Positions 30,601 through 38,972 are shown, numbered from the stretch's first letter. The stretch is 52,081 nt of DNA from Nitrospira sp. (GCA_024330925.1 JANDJK010000009.1:1-52081); one strand, 5' to 3'. The notes: a model not told the origin generated them from the sequence alone. Translations and numbers: made by a program.

Positions 30601-31778
30601 CTCTGCTCAGGGAGACGGTGACAGATGCAGAGGCAGTGACGGAACACATCAGACAGGTGGCAGCCTGTGTGGGGAGGGCTGAAGGTTCGTCACCCTGGCA
30701 TGCCCATGCCGTTGCTGCTGTGCTCAACGGATGGGTGAGAGGGAGCGATCCTCTGGGTGCCCTCCGTGCCAACCAGAGGCTGCTGCGCTCCTGGATTGGT
30801 CAGGAAGAGACGGCGCTGAGTCGTTATCGACAATGGCTGCAACTGCCGTTTGAGGATTGGGGGTTTGGAAAGGCTGTTGCTCCTCCTTGCGATGCCATCA
30901 CCTTTGCGCATCATCTGTATCTGGCAGAAGGGTTCCTGCAAGAGATCAGTGTTGGCATTGACCGACTGGAGATGGATACGGAGGCATGGCGGACAGTATT
31001 AGCCCAGGCCAGGACCTTGCCGATCAAGGTGCTCGCCATTGAGGCGGTGCGTGATAACGCAGCCTTTGCGTCCGCTCTGTTGGCGGATCCCGATGTGGAT
31101 GCCACATACATCGGGCGGTTAGCCCATTTGTTCAGGCCGTTAAACCAAACTGAACTGTCCATTCGTTGGCCGATGCACAGCGAACTGGCCTTTGCCGCCT
31201 CATCTTATGAAGCTCAACTTGAAGCGGAGAGCAAACGAGAATCGCTCTCTGCGGCAACGATAGCCTCCTGGTTTCCTTTACCGAACCAGCGTCGCTTGAA
31301 TGCGTATGCCGCTTATTACGATGCGGCATTTAAAGCGGCCAATGCTCATGAAGGTTGGCGACGGGGCTGGCCTAAGCGAAAAGACTTTGTCCGGTTTCCG
31401 GCCGAAACAATCAAAGATGTATTGGTGAATCCCATTGAGAACCTCGTTGGTTTACCACCCTTGCCAGCGTGGGACGACTATGCTGGACGAATCACTGATG
31501 CAGAAGCGCATCTGCGTCTTGTGGGGCTGCAGGCATGGATACGGCGAGGGGAACCGCAAGTCGATCTGTTTGCTCGTATCGCCAGGGCTGGCCAGAGATT
31601 TTATGATCCCTACACAGGACTGCCCATGTTAGTGAATATGCAGAAAGGCGTCTTGTACAGTGTTGGCTACGATGGGAAAGACCAGAACGGCGACCCGCAA
31701 CATGATGTTGTAGTGGCCATTCCCCTTGCTCGGTCTGCTCCTTCGACCACTGCTCTGTTCCTGTCTAACTCGCCCTGA
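27657..31778 (+). CDS. Large TPR, acidic-linker and membrane-anchored protein of unknown function
   Basis: 1373 residues in three parts. Residues about 35-190 are TPR-like helices (EEALSQMNEGRYGKASTTI, LATLHLRLGSLLPAKQAF, LGTLYEEKGQILEAVAEY). Residues about 210-880 are a very acidic, Glu/Ser/Pro/Val-rich stretch, probably disordered, without strict repeats. A strongly hydrophobic segment at about 900-940 (ALSGVVLLCVLCMGVVL then GVVGLIWMVI) is one or two membrane spans. The last 430 residues are mostly helical and end with YSVGYDGKDQNGDPQHDVVV, a calcium-loop-like tail also seen near the C-termini of pseudopilins and related proteins. Most likely a cytoplasmic TPR linked to a periplasmic domain. 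It starts with GTG and a weak AAGG site. It diverges from the secretin, so a link to export is possible but unproven. Confidence 0.75.
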   Translation: MRLEKKKSPKDKEKHSTARTRGLKPSLAGYGRKAALLEEALSQMNEGRYGKASTTIKELLAMDPHNMEARRLFATLHLRLGSLLPAKQAFDSLIEEALARQDYWLAESLLREYLSVGPRCVPYLEKLGTLYEEKGQILEAVAEYAKAIEILIENPDPDDLDHASRLYRHIRDLAPASPAVIRLNRYWDPNTGALTAQPVDEPAELSIVSSAQGDQLPTDDSPRSTAPVELESESESAGRVESYQRQWSNGLSPLASRGEPLFALQQERRDGEAFVTGEENTSQIACAPLVDGEHVAKEAMVESTVQWSPDESYSEADEPPSGSIADGLDPLMAVPSDTMNGARTVSREPLSDCDVLTTDEVTLVSIKGDQRAPSNPPSPVLELQEEDQLSVAAKEEAGQFGSSLTTERSLECSESPDQPAELPEQPVDVVAVLLKMERQLAHGGDTADQHMEDRGETSSSMTRIDGLERIQELREADAGETMPMTEATVLPVDKSIELGDELVGPAIEAELPPDLSGASHVDSLLLEADPVTGCSVGEPLPDESVPAMPLGAVVSEGQMQQATGDSFLTWRDEEGEEQSVAAWLDPSEESAHTITGPEVVQISESSGEHEHGISQERGLAPGALVPFTPPLSPVEECEQEDEAGARRDGTGRSDEQEQQDKEQGRLRDGESPFISETEEIGGEAVRIGLEGEQEVKDAFACETSTWFEDESQEDQLAPSVGPNEADPSAVEEAQVFEAEGGERLEVEADDPVTVPLRERRTEQELLQHGVAAEEVSPPGNGPAFVRRPSDPASNVPSSNATDTTGMRSQSVEGATTWSPQEAVHLREAVSSSVLRTGDGVAVTRSTVAEAVEVLFPETASSGLETEKGGIDRTTKRLRSKKPGLVNQIRSVVTDGLAVSLSTASVLALSGVVLLCVLCMGVVLAIGVVGLIWMVIEESPSVLYEHVTTAPPRIVSDPERNGYLMLVGFNAPEGQDPLQVGWALLRETVTDAEAVTEHIRQVAACVGRAEGSSPWHAHAVAAVLNGWVRGSDPLGALRANQRLLRSWIGQEETALSRYRQWLQLPFEDWGFGKAVAPPCDAITFAHHLYLAEGFLQEISVGIDRLEMDTEAWRTVLAQARTLPIKVLAIEAVRDNAAFASALLADPDVDATYIGRLAHLFRPLNQTELSIRWPMHSELAFAASSYEAQLEAESKRESLSAATIASWFPLPNQRRLNAYAAYYDAAFKAANAHEGWRRGWPKRKDFVRFPAETIKDVLVNPIENLVGLPPLPAWDDYAGRITDAEAHLRLVGLQAWIRRGEPQVDLFARIARAGQRFYDPYTGLPMLVNMQKGVLYSVGYDGKDQNGDPQHDVVVAIPLARSAPSTTALFLSNSP

Positions 31779-31798
31779 CCAACGGCTACACGGCTCAC

Positions 31799-31827
31799 TT
31801 GACAGGGGGATATCTCTTTCACACAAT
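31799..31827 (+). promoter_or_regulatory. Candidate sigma-70 promoter of the AIM24-family gene
   Basis: TTGACA at 31799-31804 and CACAAT at 31822-31827 are 17 bases apart, about 70 bases upstream of the start at 31899. Confidence 0.5.
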
Positions 31828-31898
31828 CGCCTCCACTGAAGGCGAGGCGAGGAAGGTATTGCCAGCAGGGTAAAGACTCATCAAGGAGAATGAGCGAT

Positions 31899-32582
31899 AT
31901 GCGCAGCGAGATTCTGTATCCTGGAGCCTTTCCACTGGTGAAGATTGAGCTGTCAGCCGGAGAACAGATCAAGGCTGAATCTGGCGCCATGGTGGGGGCA
32001 TCACCAACGATTGATGTTGAAAGCAAGATGGAGGGAGGTTTTTTGGGCGCCCTGTCTAGAAAATTGCTCACGGGAGAGAAGTTTTTCTTCCAAACGTTGC
32101 GAGCCAGTCGAGGTCCCGGTGAGGTGTTGCTGGCGCCGACGGTTCCGGGCGAGATCGTCATCCTTGAGCTCGACGGCGTCACTGAGTACATGGTGCAAAA
32201 AGATGGGTTTCTCGCCGGCGCCGACTCGGTACGCATCGAGAGCAAGATGCAGAGCTTCGCCCGCGGGCTTATAGGCGGAGAGGGATTTTTTATTCTTAAG
32301 ATCGGGGGGAAAGGCCCACTGATCATAAACAGTTTTGGTGCAATCCACCGCATCGATTTGAAGCCTGACCAAGAATACATCGTCGATAACAGCCATATGG
32401 TGGCCTGGTCCGCCACGACCTCTTACACCATCGAGCGGGCGTCGTCTGGCTGGGTAGCAAGCTTTACGTCCGGCGAAGGGTTTGTCTGCCGATTTCGCGG
32501 ACCCGGTGTTGTCTATATTCAAAGTCGGAATCCCGGCGGCTTTGGTGCGTGGATCCGGCAGTTCATTCCAGTTTCTGAGTAA
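31899..32582 (+). CDS. AIM24/TIGR00266-family protein
   Basis: 227 residues with the AIM24 beta-helix pattern: VKIELSAGEQIKAESGAMVG near the start, GGFLGALSRKLLTGEKFFFQ (about 46-65), APTVPGEIVILELDG and GEGFFILKIGGKGPLIIN. The family is widespread and of unknown biochemical role; the yeast relative affects mitochondrial inner-membrane organisation. The start at 31899 is preferred to the ATG at 31890 because the AAGGAG site at 31883-31888 is ten bases from the former but one base from the latter. A promoter candidate lies upstream. It is likely transcribed with the M48 protease 43 bases downstream. Confidence 0.88.
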   Translation: MRSEILYPGAFPLVKIELSAGEQIKAESGAMVGASPTIDVESKMEGGFLGALSRKLLTGEKFFFQTLRASRGPGEVLLAPTVPGEIVILELDGVTEYMVQKDGFLAGADSVRIESKMQSFARGLIGGEGFFILKIGGKGPLIINSFGAIHRIDLKPDQEYIVDNSHMVAWSATTSYTIERASSGWVASFTSGEGFVCRFRGPGVVYIQSRNPGGFGAWIRQFIPVSE

Positions 32583-32625
32583 CGATAAGCAATTCGTTCA
32601 GGTTGTCAGGATGTGCAGATGAGCA

Positions 32626-33798
32626 ATGATTCCCCACGAATGGCGTGAAACGTTGCCTAGGATGTCGTCTTCTCCCAATGCGCTCTGTTTCGGCCACGAG
32701 TTCCCGACAAGCGGTGTGCCGTGCCTGGTGCAGATCGGCCTCCAGGGCCTGACAGTGGTGTTCACTTCCGATGGGCAGGAACAACAAGAGGACATTCCCT
32801 TTACTGCCCTTTCGATTTCAGTAGGAGGATTGGATCATGATCATCTGGTGCTGAAATGGCCTAGTAAGCAAGGTGAACGGCTCCTGTATCTCAAAGATGC
32901 CGAGTTGATCAGAACATTTCGTCGGGTTGCGCCTCCATCGGTGCACATCCCTTTTGAACAGGCAGCGAGTGTGGCGAGGTTAGCTCGCTGGAGACGCATG
33001 GGAGCCTGGGGCGTCGCCTTTGGGATTCTCCTCACTGGAGTGGCTGGGCTCTGGTGGGGAAGTGATCTGCTTGTTGCGCTGGCGGTTGAACGGATTCCGG
33101 TCGAATGGGAACGGAAACTCGGCGAAGCAGCCTATAGAGAGCTGCTAGCTCGTCAGGACCTTGTCAAGGAGGGACCAGCGGTGTCCGCAATTCAGGAAAT
33201 GACGCGACGCCTCGTCGAGCAGATTCCCCATAATCCCTACAAGTTCGAAGTCACGGTCGTCAAGAGTGACGTTGTGAACGCTTTTGCATTGCCGGGCGGT
33301 TACATCGTGGTGTTTACCGGTTTAATGCAAAATGCAGCCTGTGCTGAGGAGGTAGCTGGGGTGTTGGGGCACGAGATCCATCATGTGTTACAACGGCACG
33401 GATTGGAGCGGATCGTGAAACGGCTGGGTCTCGTTGTCGCCGCTTCGATTCTCGTAGGGGACCAGCGGGGTTTCGCTGGCCTGATGAAACAGTTCAGTGT
33501 CGAATTCGTGGGGCTAACATTCGACCGTGAGCAAGAGACAAGGGCTGATATCGCCGGCCTTCACCTGTTGTATGACGCAAAAATTGATCCTTTCGGGATG
33601 ATTCGCTTCTTCGAACGACTGTCAGCAAACGATGAGGGACGGATGGAGTGGCTTTCGACCCATCCGATGAGTCGCGGAAGGGCCGAGCGGCTAACAGCCG
33701 AACTTGCGGCTATGCCGCAGCTCACCCCTGTGCCCTTCACCTTCGACTGGGCGGCGGTGCGTGAATCTCTGGGGGCACCTCCTAGTGCAGAGCCATAA
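32626..33798 (+). CDS. M48-family membrane metalloprotease
   Basis: 390 residues. An N-terminal domain of about 120 residues is followed by one membrane span (about 128-146, WGVAFGILLTGVAGLWW) and a zinc protease domain. The zinc site is HEIHH at 249-253 with the third ligand Glu304 in REQETRADIAGL, the M48 pattern. NAFALPGGYIVVFTGLM before it is typical of the BepA/Oma1 group, which degrade or chaperone envelope proteins. The N-terminal domain has the look of a small beta fold and is unusual for the family. ATG 32626 and 32662 are both possible; neither has a strong ribosome site. Confidence 0.88.
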   Translation: MIPHEWRETLPRMSSSPNALCFGHEFPTSGVPCLVQIGLQGLTVVFTSDGQEQQEDIPFTALSISVGGLDHDHLVLKWPSKQGERLLYLKDAELIRTFRRVAPPSVHIPFEQAASVARLARWRRMGAWGVAFGILLTGVAGLWWGSDLLVALAVERIPVEWERKLGEAAYRELLARQDLVKEGPAVSAIQEMTRRLVEQIPHNPYKFEVTVVKSDVVNAFALPGGYIVVFTGLMQNAACAEEVAGVLGHEIHHVLQRHGLERIVKRLGLVVAASILVGDQRGFAGLMKQFSVEFVGLTFDREQETRADIAGLHLLYDAKIDPFGMIRFFERLSANDEGRMEWLSTHPMSRGRAERLTAELAAMPQLTPVPFTFDWAAVRESLGAPPSAEP

Positions 33799-33858
33799 GC
33801 CTCGACGAGCCTCTCCAGTTCCAGCTATCAAAAAGGCGAATGGTCTGGGAGAAAATTT

Positions 33859-33889
33859 TTGTGGTTCTCCTCGACGATTCGTCTATAAT
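33859..33889 (+). promoter_or_regulatory. Candidate promoter of the DUF3015 gene
   Basis: A perfect TATAAT at 33884-33889 follows TTGTGG at 33859-33864 with a 19-base spacer. The gene starts at 33940, so the leader would be about 45 bases. Confidence 0.55.
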
Positions 33890-33939
33890 CCCTTGACCAG
33901 AAGGGGCGTGGTTGCTCACTCTTACCAAGGAGGGTTCGA

Positions 33940-34452
33940 ATGAGAAAATTGAGCATGGTTGCGGTGATCGGATTGGCGATGGTGGCGCAAGGCGGGATCG
34001 CATTGGCTGCTGGCACACCGGATACGGGGCCAGGCTGCGGACTGGGAAAACTTGCCTGGCAAAATTATCCGCACGCCAAGACCAAGGGGGCGCAGATCTT
34101 AATGGCAACGACCAACGGATCGTTCGGCACGCAGACGTTTGGGATTTCCAGCGGGACAATGGGCTGTACGGACGACGGCCGGTGGTGGGCGGAGCAAAAG
34201 GCCACGATGTTTGCCGAATTGAACGCTGATGCTCTGGCACAAGAAATGGCACAGGGGCGCGGAGAACATTTGGCTGCAATGGCAACCCTGTTAGGAGTAC
34301 CACAACAGCACCATGAGACGTTCTTTGCCATGGCCCAGGGACGTTATGCCGCCCTCGCCTCCTCAGGCGATCTGTCTCCAGCCGCAGTGGTCAAAGCGTT
34401 GAATGACGGGATTGCCTCGGATCCTGCTCTTTCGCAAGTCGCATTCAACTAA
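33940..34452 (+). CDS. DUF3015-family exported protein
   Basis: 170 residues with a Sec signal peptide (MRKLSMVAVIGLAMVAQGGIALAA, cleavage near residue 24). The mature part shows the DUF3015 pattern: GCGLGKLAW at the start, QILMATTNGSFGTQTFGI, SSGTMGC and a helical C-terminal half (RGEHLAAMATLLGV). The two conserved cysteines probably form a disulfide. Function is unknown for the family. The start has an AAGGAGG site, and a strong-looking promoter and a clear terminator bracket the gene, so it is likely a single-gene, well-expressed transcript. Confidence 0.85.
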   Translation: MRKLSMVAVIGLAMVAQGGIALAAGTPDTGPGCGLGKLAWQNYPHAKTKGAQILMATTNGSFGTQTFGISSGTMGCTDDGRWWAEQKATMFAELNADALAQEMAQGRGEHLAAMATLLGVPQQHHETFFAMAQGRYAALASSGDLSPAAVVKALNDGIASDPALSQVAFN

Positions 34453-34465
34453 GTTTGGTCTTCTT

Positions 34466-34495
34466 TGGCCTCCATCCAATGATGGAGGCCATTTT
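34466..34495 (+). terminator. Stem-loop terminator after the DUF3015 gene
   Basis: TGGCCTCCATC at 34466-34476 is perfectly complementary to GATGGAGGCCA at 34481-34491, an 11-pair stem with a four-base loop, followed by TTTT at 34492-34495. It begins 14 bases after the stop codon. Confidence 0.75.
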
Positions 34496-34512
34496 GGCCT
34501 TCCTCGGAAGCG

Positions 34513-36417
34513 GTGATTCATTTGCTCGTGGTTATCTTGCTCGCCGCTTCACAGCCGATTACGGCGTTATCTGCCGATTTCACATCCTATCAGCAGGAGC
34601 TGATCGAACAGGCACTCCGTGCTCGCCTGGCGGAAGAGCGAGAGTGGCGTTTGTTGCTTCACTATAAGACCGATTGGCTTGGGCGTCTGGTGAGTGAGGA
34701 AGATGATCCAGGATTTTTCTTGTCACCGCGAGGCAAATATGATCCCGAGGCTGAATTGGAGGCAACGATCCGAGCGTTTTTCTCTGCGGAACCGGTCGGT
34801 CGCTCCCAGCAACCAGCCCAGTGTGCGTTTATTGCACGATACCATTGGCTGAAAGAACGGCTACACTTTGACGACCAACGGCTGGCTCCGCTCGCGTGTG
34901 AGCGGTATCACCGATGGCGAGCAGAGCTGAATCCCGAGGGCGTCAGTTTGATCTTCCCTGCAGCCTTCCTTAACAATCCGGCTTCTATGTTCGGCCATAC
35001 GTTCTTGCGCATTGACCAACAGGGGCAGACAGAACACACACGGCTGTTGGCCTATACGATTGAGTATGCCGCGGATGTGCCGCCTCAAGCCGGAGTCGAG
35101 TATGCGTTCAAGGGGATCTTTGGCGGTTACAAGGGATTTTTCTCCACTCCCCCCTATTACCTCAAGGTCCAAGCCTATCGGGATATCGAAAACCGTGATA
35201 TGTGGGAATACCGGCTCAATCTTTCTCCGTCCCAGGTTGATCGGCTGCTGCTGCATGCTTGGGAGATGGGGAACGCCTATTTCGATTACTTTTTTTTTAA
35301 GGAAAATTGCTCCTACCACATTTTGTCGCTCCTGGAATATGCAAATCCTGCATTGCATCTGCGCGACCGATTTCGGTTTTGGACAATTCCAGCCGACACA
35401 GTGCGAGCATTGGTGGACCATCCGGGGTTGGTCCTGGACGCGACCTATCGGCCGTCCCGCAGCACAATCATCAAGCGGAAACGTGCTCTGTTCGTGGCTG
35501 ATGAATGGAAGATGGCCAAGAGGCTGATGGAGGATCCCACTGCCGTTGCGGACCCAAGCTTCGCAGCTCTGCCAATGGCACGACAGGCATTTGTGCTCGA
35601 TGTGGTCTCCGATTATCTTCGATACAAGAATGAGAGCGATGATCCGGAGACGACCACGTATCGAGAGCGTCTCCGGCACGTCTTGATTGAGCGAAGCCAA
35701 CGGCCGATCCCTTCTCCGGCAATAGAAATTCCTCCTTACACAAAGCGTCCAGATGCTGGACATCGCACCATGCGGGGAACGATAGGGGGTGGATGGCGCA
35801 ACGAGGACACGTTTGAAGAAGCGTCTGTGCGGGCGCTCTATCACGATCTTCTTGATCCTGAAGAGGGGTACACGCCCGATGCCCAGATCGAAGCCCTTGG
35901 CTTGACGGTGCGGCATTACAATCGAGCCAGACAGACCAGGGTCGAGCGGGCCACGTTGATCAATATCCTGTCGCTTTCTCCGATCGACGAGCTCTTTCGC
36001 GCGCCCTCGTGGCGGGTGAACGTGGGCATGCAGACGATCAAGCACGGCGGCTGTCGGCTGTGCAGCAACGGCGTGTTCGGTGGAGGGGTCGGCGGGGCCA
36101 TCGAGTCGGCGATGCTGTTCAAACGGGAAGTCCTCTATCTATTCGGTGAGGGGGAAGCGAATGTCAGTCCCGCCTACCGGGACTTTCATCGGGTGGGAGG
36201 AGGCGTGACGATGGGCCTGGTGGCCGACGTGACAGATCGTTGGAAACTCATGGGATCGGGCTCTTATCTTCGCTTTCCCCTCGGCGACCGATCCGACGAC
36301 ATTCGCTGGCACATCGGGTTGCGTTATACCCTAGCCCGTGATTGGGCTGCTCGTCTGGAGTACACCCATCGTGATCATGATCATGATGTGATGTTTGCAA
36401 TCCATGCTTTCTTCTGA
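34513..36417 (+). CDS. DUF4105 (Lnb N-terminal-like) exported protein with C-terminal barrel-like region
   Basis: 634 residues. A short signal peptide (IHLLVVILLAASQPITALSA) is followed by the DUF4105 domain, with the invariant histidine in SMFGHTFLRID (His162) and cysteine in FFKENCSYHILSLLEYA (Cys266). In the Gram-positive enzyme Lnb, a DUF4105 domain carries the His/Cys pair used for lipoprotein N-acyl transfer; a similar thioester chemistry here is inference only. The C-terminal 220 residues alternate as in outer-membrane barrels and end HDVMFAIHAFF with a terminal aromatic. The GTG start at 34513 has a GGAAG site. Ends 100 bases before the pigment-like operon and could be its leader gene. 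Confidence 0.82.
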   Translation: MIHLLVVILLAASQPITALSADFTSYQQELIEQALRARLAEEREWRLLLHYKTDWLGRLVSEEDDPGFFLSPRGKYDPEAELEATIRAFFSAEPVGRSQQPAQCAFIARYHWLKERLHFDDQRLAPLACERYHRWRAELNPEGVSLIFPAAFLNNPASMFGHTFLRIDQQGQTEHTRLLAYTIEYAADVPPQAGVEYAFKGIFGGYKGFFSTPPYYLKVQAYRDIENRDMWEYRLNLSPSQVDRLLLHAWEMGNAYFDYFFFKENCSYHILSLLEYANPALHLRDRFRFWTIPADTVRALVDHPGLVLDATYRPSRSTIIKRKRALFVADEWKMAKRLMEDPTAVADPSFAALPMARQAFVLDVVSDYLRYKNESDDPETTTYRERLRHVLIERSQRPIPSPAIEIPPYTKRPDAGHRTMRGTIGGGWRNEDTFEEASVRALYHDLLDPEEGYTPDAQIEALGLTVRHYNRARQTRVERATLINILSLSPIDELFRAPSWRVNVGMQTIKHGGCRLCSNGVFGGGVGGAIESAMLFKREVLYLFGEGEANVSPAYRDFHRVGGGVTMGLVADVTDRWKLMGSGSYLRFPLGDRSDDIRWHIGLRYTLARDWAARLEYTHRDHDHDVMFAIHAFF

Positions 36418-36516
36418 TGAGGACGGCAGGCTTTCACTTGCCCGTCGGCGAAAGGTCTTGTTACAAGAAAAGGCAGGGCGTGGTGGAGTGGTCTTCCAAG
36501 GCCATCCAGAGCATCC

Positions 36517-37311
36517 ATGGCGCGATTGGTAGATCAACCGGTCAGCAACGGTGGGACAAGAGGCAATCGTCGTATCGCGCCGCATCCTCCCTTGCGTCAG
36601 TATTATGGAAAGCCGGAGAAGAGGCAGGCGTTTCTCAATGAGCTGTTTAACAAGACCGCGGGTCAGTATCGACATCTCGATAGAGCGGTCGGGCTAGGGG
36701 CTGGTTGTTGGTATCGAAAGAAGGCGCTGGAGCTGGCTGGGTTAAAGCCAGGCATGATGGTGCTCGATGTCGCCTGTGGGCCAGGCTTGATGGAACAGGC
36801 TGCTGTGCAGCTTGTAGGTCAGGCTGGATTCGTAATCGGACTTGATCCCAGTGTTGGTATGTTGCGCGAGGCGCGGCGAGGGGGCTGTCAGCGTTTGGTC
36901 CAAGGGGTGGGGGAACGACTTCCGTTTCGGGACCAAACATTCGACTTTCTCAGTATGGGCTATGCCCTGCGACACCTCTCCGATCTCGGAGAGGCCTTTG
37001 CAGAGTATTGGCGTGTCCTGAAACCGGGCGGGATCGTGTTATTGTTAGAAGTTGCTCGCCCTCATTCGGCTATCCTGGGTCGGTTATTGCGATGGTATCT
37101 CAAAGACGTGCTGGGGATGGTGCTGGCTGTCCGAAGTGGGGATGAGAATCTGAAACGGCTGATGGCTTATTGGTGGGAGACAATCGAACAGTGCGTGCCT
37201 CCAAGCACGATTGTTGAGACGTTGGAGGAAGCGGGTTTCGTTGACTGCCAGGTCACGGAGCGATTCGGCGGTCTCTTGCGAGACTATCGAGCGGTCAAGC
37301 TGGCGATGTAG
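36517..37311 (+). CDS. UbiE/COQ5-like class I SAM methyltransferase
   Basis: 264 residues. SAM motif I is VLDVACGPGLMEQAA (about 83-97), then VIGLDPSVGMLREA and a motif corresponding to post-I FLSMGYALRHLSDL, followed by RVLKPGGIVLLLEV, all in the UbiE manner. Within this locus it is the first gene of the operon and is a candidate for O- or C-methylation of the aryl head group, as in known aryl polyenes that carry methyl groups. A true ubiquinone/menaquinone methyltransferase role is the main alternative. No good ribosome site is visible at 36517. Confidence 0.78.
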   Translation: MARLVDQPVSNGGTRGNRRIAPHPPLRQYYGKPEKRQAFLNELFNKTAGQYRHLDRAVGLGAGCWYRKKALELAGLKPGMMVLDVACGPGLMEQAAVQLVGQAGFVIGLDPSVGMLREARRGGCQRLVQGVGERLPFRDQTFDFLSMGYALRHLSDLGEAFAEYWRVLKPGGIVLLLEVARPHSAILGRLLRWYLKDVLGMVLAVRSGDENLKRLMAYWWETIEQCVPPSTIVETLEEAGFVDCQVTERFGGLLRDYRAVKLAM

Positions 37312-37334
37312 ATGTCGTAGAGGTAGGGCATTGT

Positions 37335-37607
37335 ATGGAGCAGACGGGTTTCTCAGCGATGGAACGAGAGCTTGCCGAATTGATCGTCAAGACGCTGAAG
37401 CTCACGATCGATCCGGCATCCATTGATCCCCAAGCCCCCTTGTTTGGGGAGGGACTGGGGCTGGATTCAATCGACGCACTTGAGTTATCGCTGGCCATTT
37501 CCCAACGGTATGGCTATCAAGTCAAGTCGAGCGATCCGGACATCAAAGCCATCTTTTCCTCCTTACGGGCGCTGGCCCATGCTGTTGAAACGTACCGGAC
37601 CAAGTGA
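37335..37607 (+). CDS. Acyl carrier protein of the polyene-type locus
   Basis: 90 residues. The phosphopantetheine serine is Ser45 in GLGLDSIDALELSLAI, the standard DSxxxxE-like motif of carrier proteins, followed by a helix III region. It starts 23 bases after the methyltransferase. This is the only carrier protein in the locus, whereas the characterised E. coli aryl polyene system has two. No phosphopantetheinyl transferase is in the window, so the housekeeping enzyme must modify it. Confidence 0.92.
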   Translation: MEQTGFSAMERELAELIVKTLKLTIDPASIDPQAPLFGEGLGLDSIDALELSLAISQRYGYQVKSSDPDIKAIFSSLRALAHAVETYRTK

Positions 37608-37610
37608 GCA

Positions 37611-38972
37611 GTGCCGGCCATGCGCGAAGTTCCCTTGATCGGGCCCTACCAGCGTGACGACCTCTTGGCGTGGGGACAGGAGGGGGGGCGTACCGCCGCT
37701 CAATTTTTACGCGACGTTTATTCGCTTGCCGATCAATTGCCTGATCGGCCCACCGTGTTCAATCTTGCTGCCAATCGCTATGAATTTCTCGTTGGTTTTG
37801 CGGCGGCGATGATGCGAGGACAGGTGACGTTGCTGCCTCATAGCCGAGTGCCTCATCTCCTCAGAGAGATGATCCGTGACTATCCCGACAGTTATGCGTA
37901 TGTGGATCACGAGGCAACAGGCGCGGTGAGTGAGCTGATGCCGGTTCTAAGGCGACAACATTCTGCTTGCGACTTGTGTCCGTCGGACCCTCCCCTGATT
38001 CCATGGGATCAAGAGGTAGCTATTGCGTTCACCTCCGGCACGATGGGGAAGCCAGTTCCCAATCGGAAAACATGGGGGGCATTAACCTCCGTTGCACAAG
38101 CCACTGGTGCACGGCTTGGAATCAAGGAGCGAGAACGCATCATCATCGTAGCGACTGTGCCACATCAGCACATGTTTGGGCTCGAAGCCTCTGTGATGTT
38201 GCCAATTGTTCATGGCTTGGCGATGCACGAAGGGCGGCCGCTGTTTCCCGCTGATGTCGGGAACGTGTTAATGGCCGTGCCTGAGCGGTGGCTTTTGGTG
38301 ACCACGCCGATTCACTTGCGTGCCTGCGTGGTTGAAGGGATTACCGTGCCGAAAAGAGGGCTCATTCTGTCGGCTACAGCGCCGCTAGCGCGCGATGTGG
38401 CGAGGGAGGCAGAACGGCAATTTCAATCAGAAGTTCGCGAAATTTTCGGCTTTGCAGAGGCAGGCAGTGTAGCGGAGCGACGAACGGTTGCTGGCGATTG
38501 GTGGAGACCATTAGATGGTGTGCGAGTGGAGCAAGAGGGAACGGTTTGTGTGGTTCGGGCTCCTTATCTTCCTGAGCCGGTCCCTGTCCCAGATCGGCTC
38601 TCCGTCGCTCCCAACGGAGAGTTTATGGTGCATGGCCGCAAAGCCGATGAGGTTCACATCGCCGGGTATCGAGTGTCGCTAGGAGAGTTAACTAGCAAGT
38701 TACTGCAAGTTGAAGGGGTGCAAGATGGCGTGTTTGTCATGCCGGATGAGCAGTGCGGCTTGGTTACGCGGTTAATGGCCTTCGTCGTGGCTCCAGGAAA
38801 AAGTAGCGAGGAGATTTTACGCCAGTTGCGGACGCATATCGATCCCGTCTTTCTACCGCGCCCATTGGTTTGTGTGCCGAAGTTGCCGCGCAATGAAACC
38901 GGCAAGTTGCCACGCGAGGCGATAGACGAGATGATGCGGCAATGGAGAGAGGAGAAGAGCTGTGAACAATGA
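37611..38972 (+). CDS. AMP-forming acyl/aryl-ACP ligase (aryl polyene/xanthomonadin type)
   Basis: 453 residues, shorter than standard ANL enzymes, as are the aryl-polyene ligases. Core motifs: FTSGTMGKPVPN (P-loop, about 142-153), IFGFAEAG, GRKADEVHIAGYRVSLGEL (hinge/A8) and ETGKLPREA with the catalytic lysine near the C-terminus. The role would be adenylation of a hydroxybenzoate and transfer to the carrier protein, priming the polyketide chain. It starts three bases after the ACP stop (GTG 37611, ATG 37620 alternative) and ends 11 bases into the next gene. Confidence 0.85.
   Translation: MPAMREVPLIGPYQRDDLLAWGQEGGRTAAQFLRDVYSLADQLPDRPTVFNLAANRYEFLVGFAAAMMRGQVTLLPHSRVPHLLREMIRDYPDSYAYVDHEATGAVSELMPVLRRQHSACDLCPSDPPLIPWDQEVAIAFTSGTMGKPVPNRKTWGALTSVAQATGARLGIKERERIIIVATVPHQHMFGLEASVMLPIVHGLAMHEGRPLFPADVGNVLMAVPERWLLVTTPIHLRACVVEGITVPKRGLILSATAPLARDVAREAERQFQSEVREIFGFAEAGSVAERRTVAGDWWRPLDGVRVEQEGTVCVVRAPYLPEPVPVPDRLSVAPNGEFMVHGRKADEVHIAGYRVSLGELTSKLLQVEGVQDGVFVMPDEQCGLVTRLMAFVVAPGKSSEEILRQLRTHIDPVFLPRPLVCVPKLPRNETGKLPREAIDEMMRQWREEKSCEQ

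Noticed and set aside
34861..36045. A 394-residue minus-strand open frame opposite the DUF4105 gene
   Set aside because: Shadow frame; no ribosome site and no domain, while the plus strand has a clear conserved protein.
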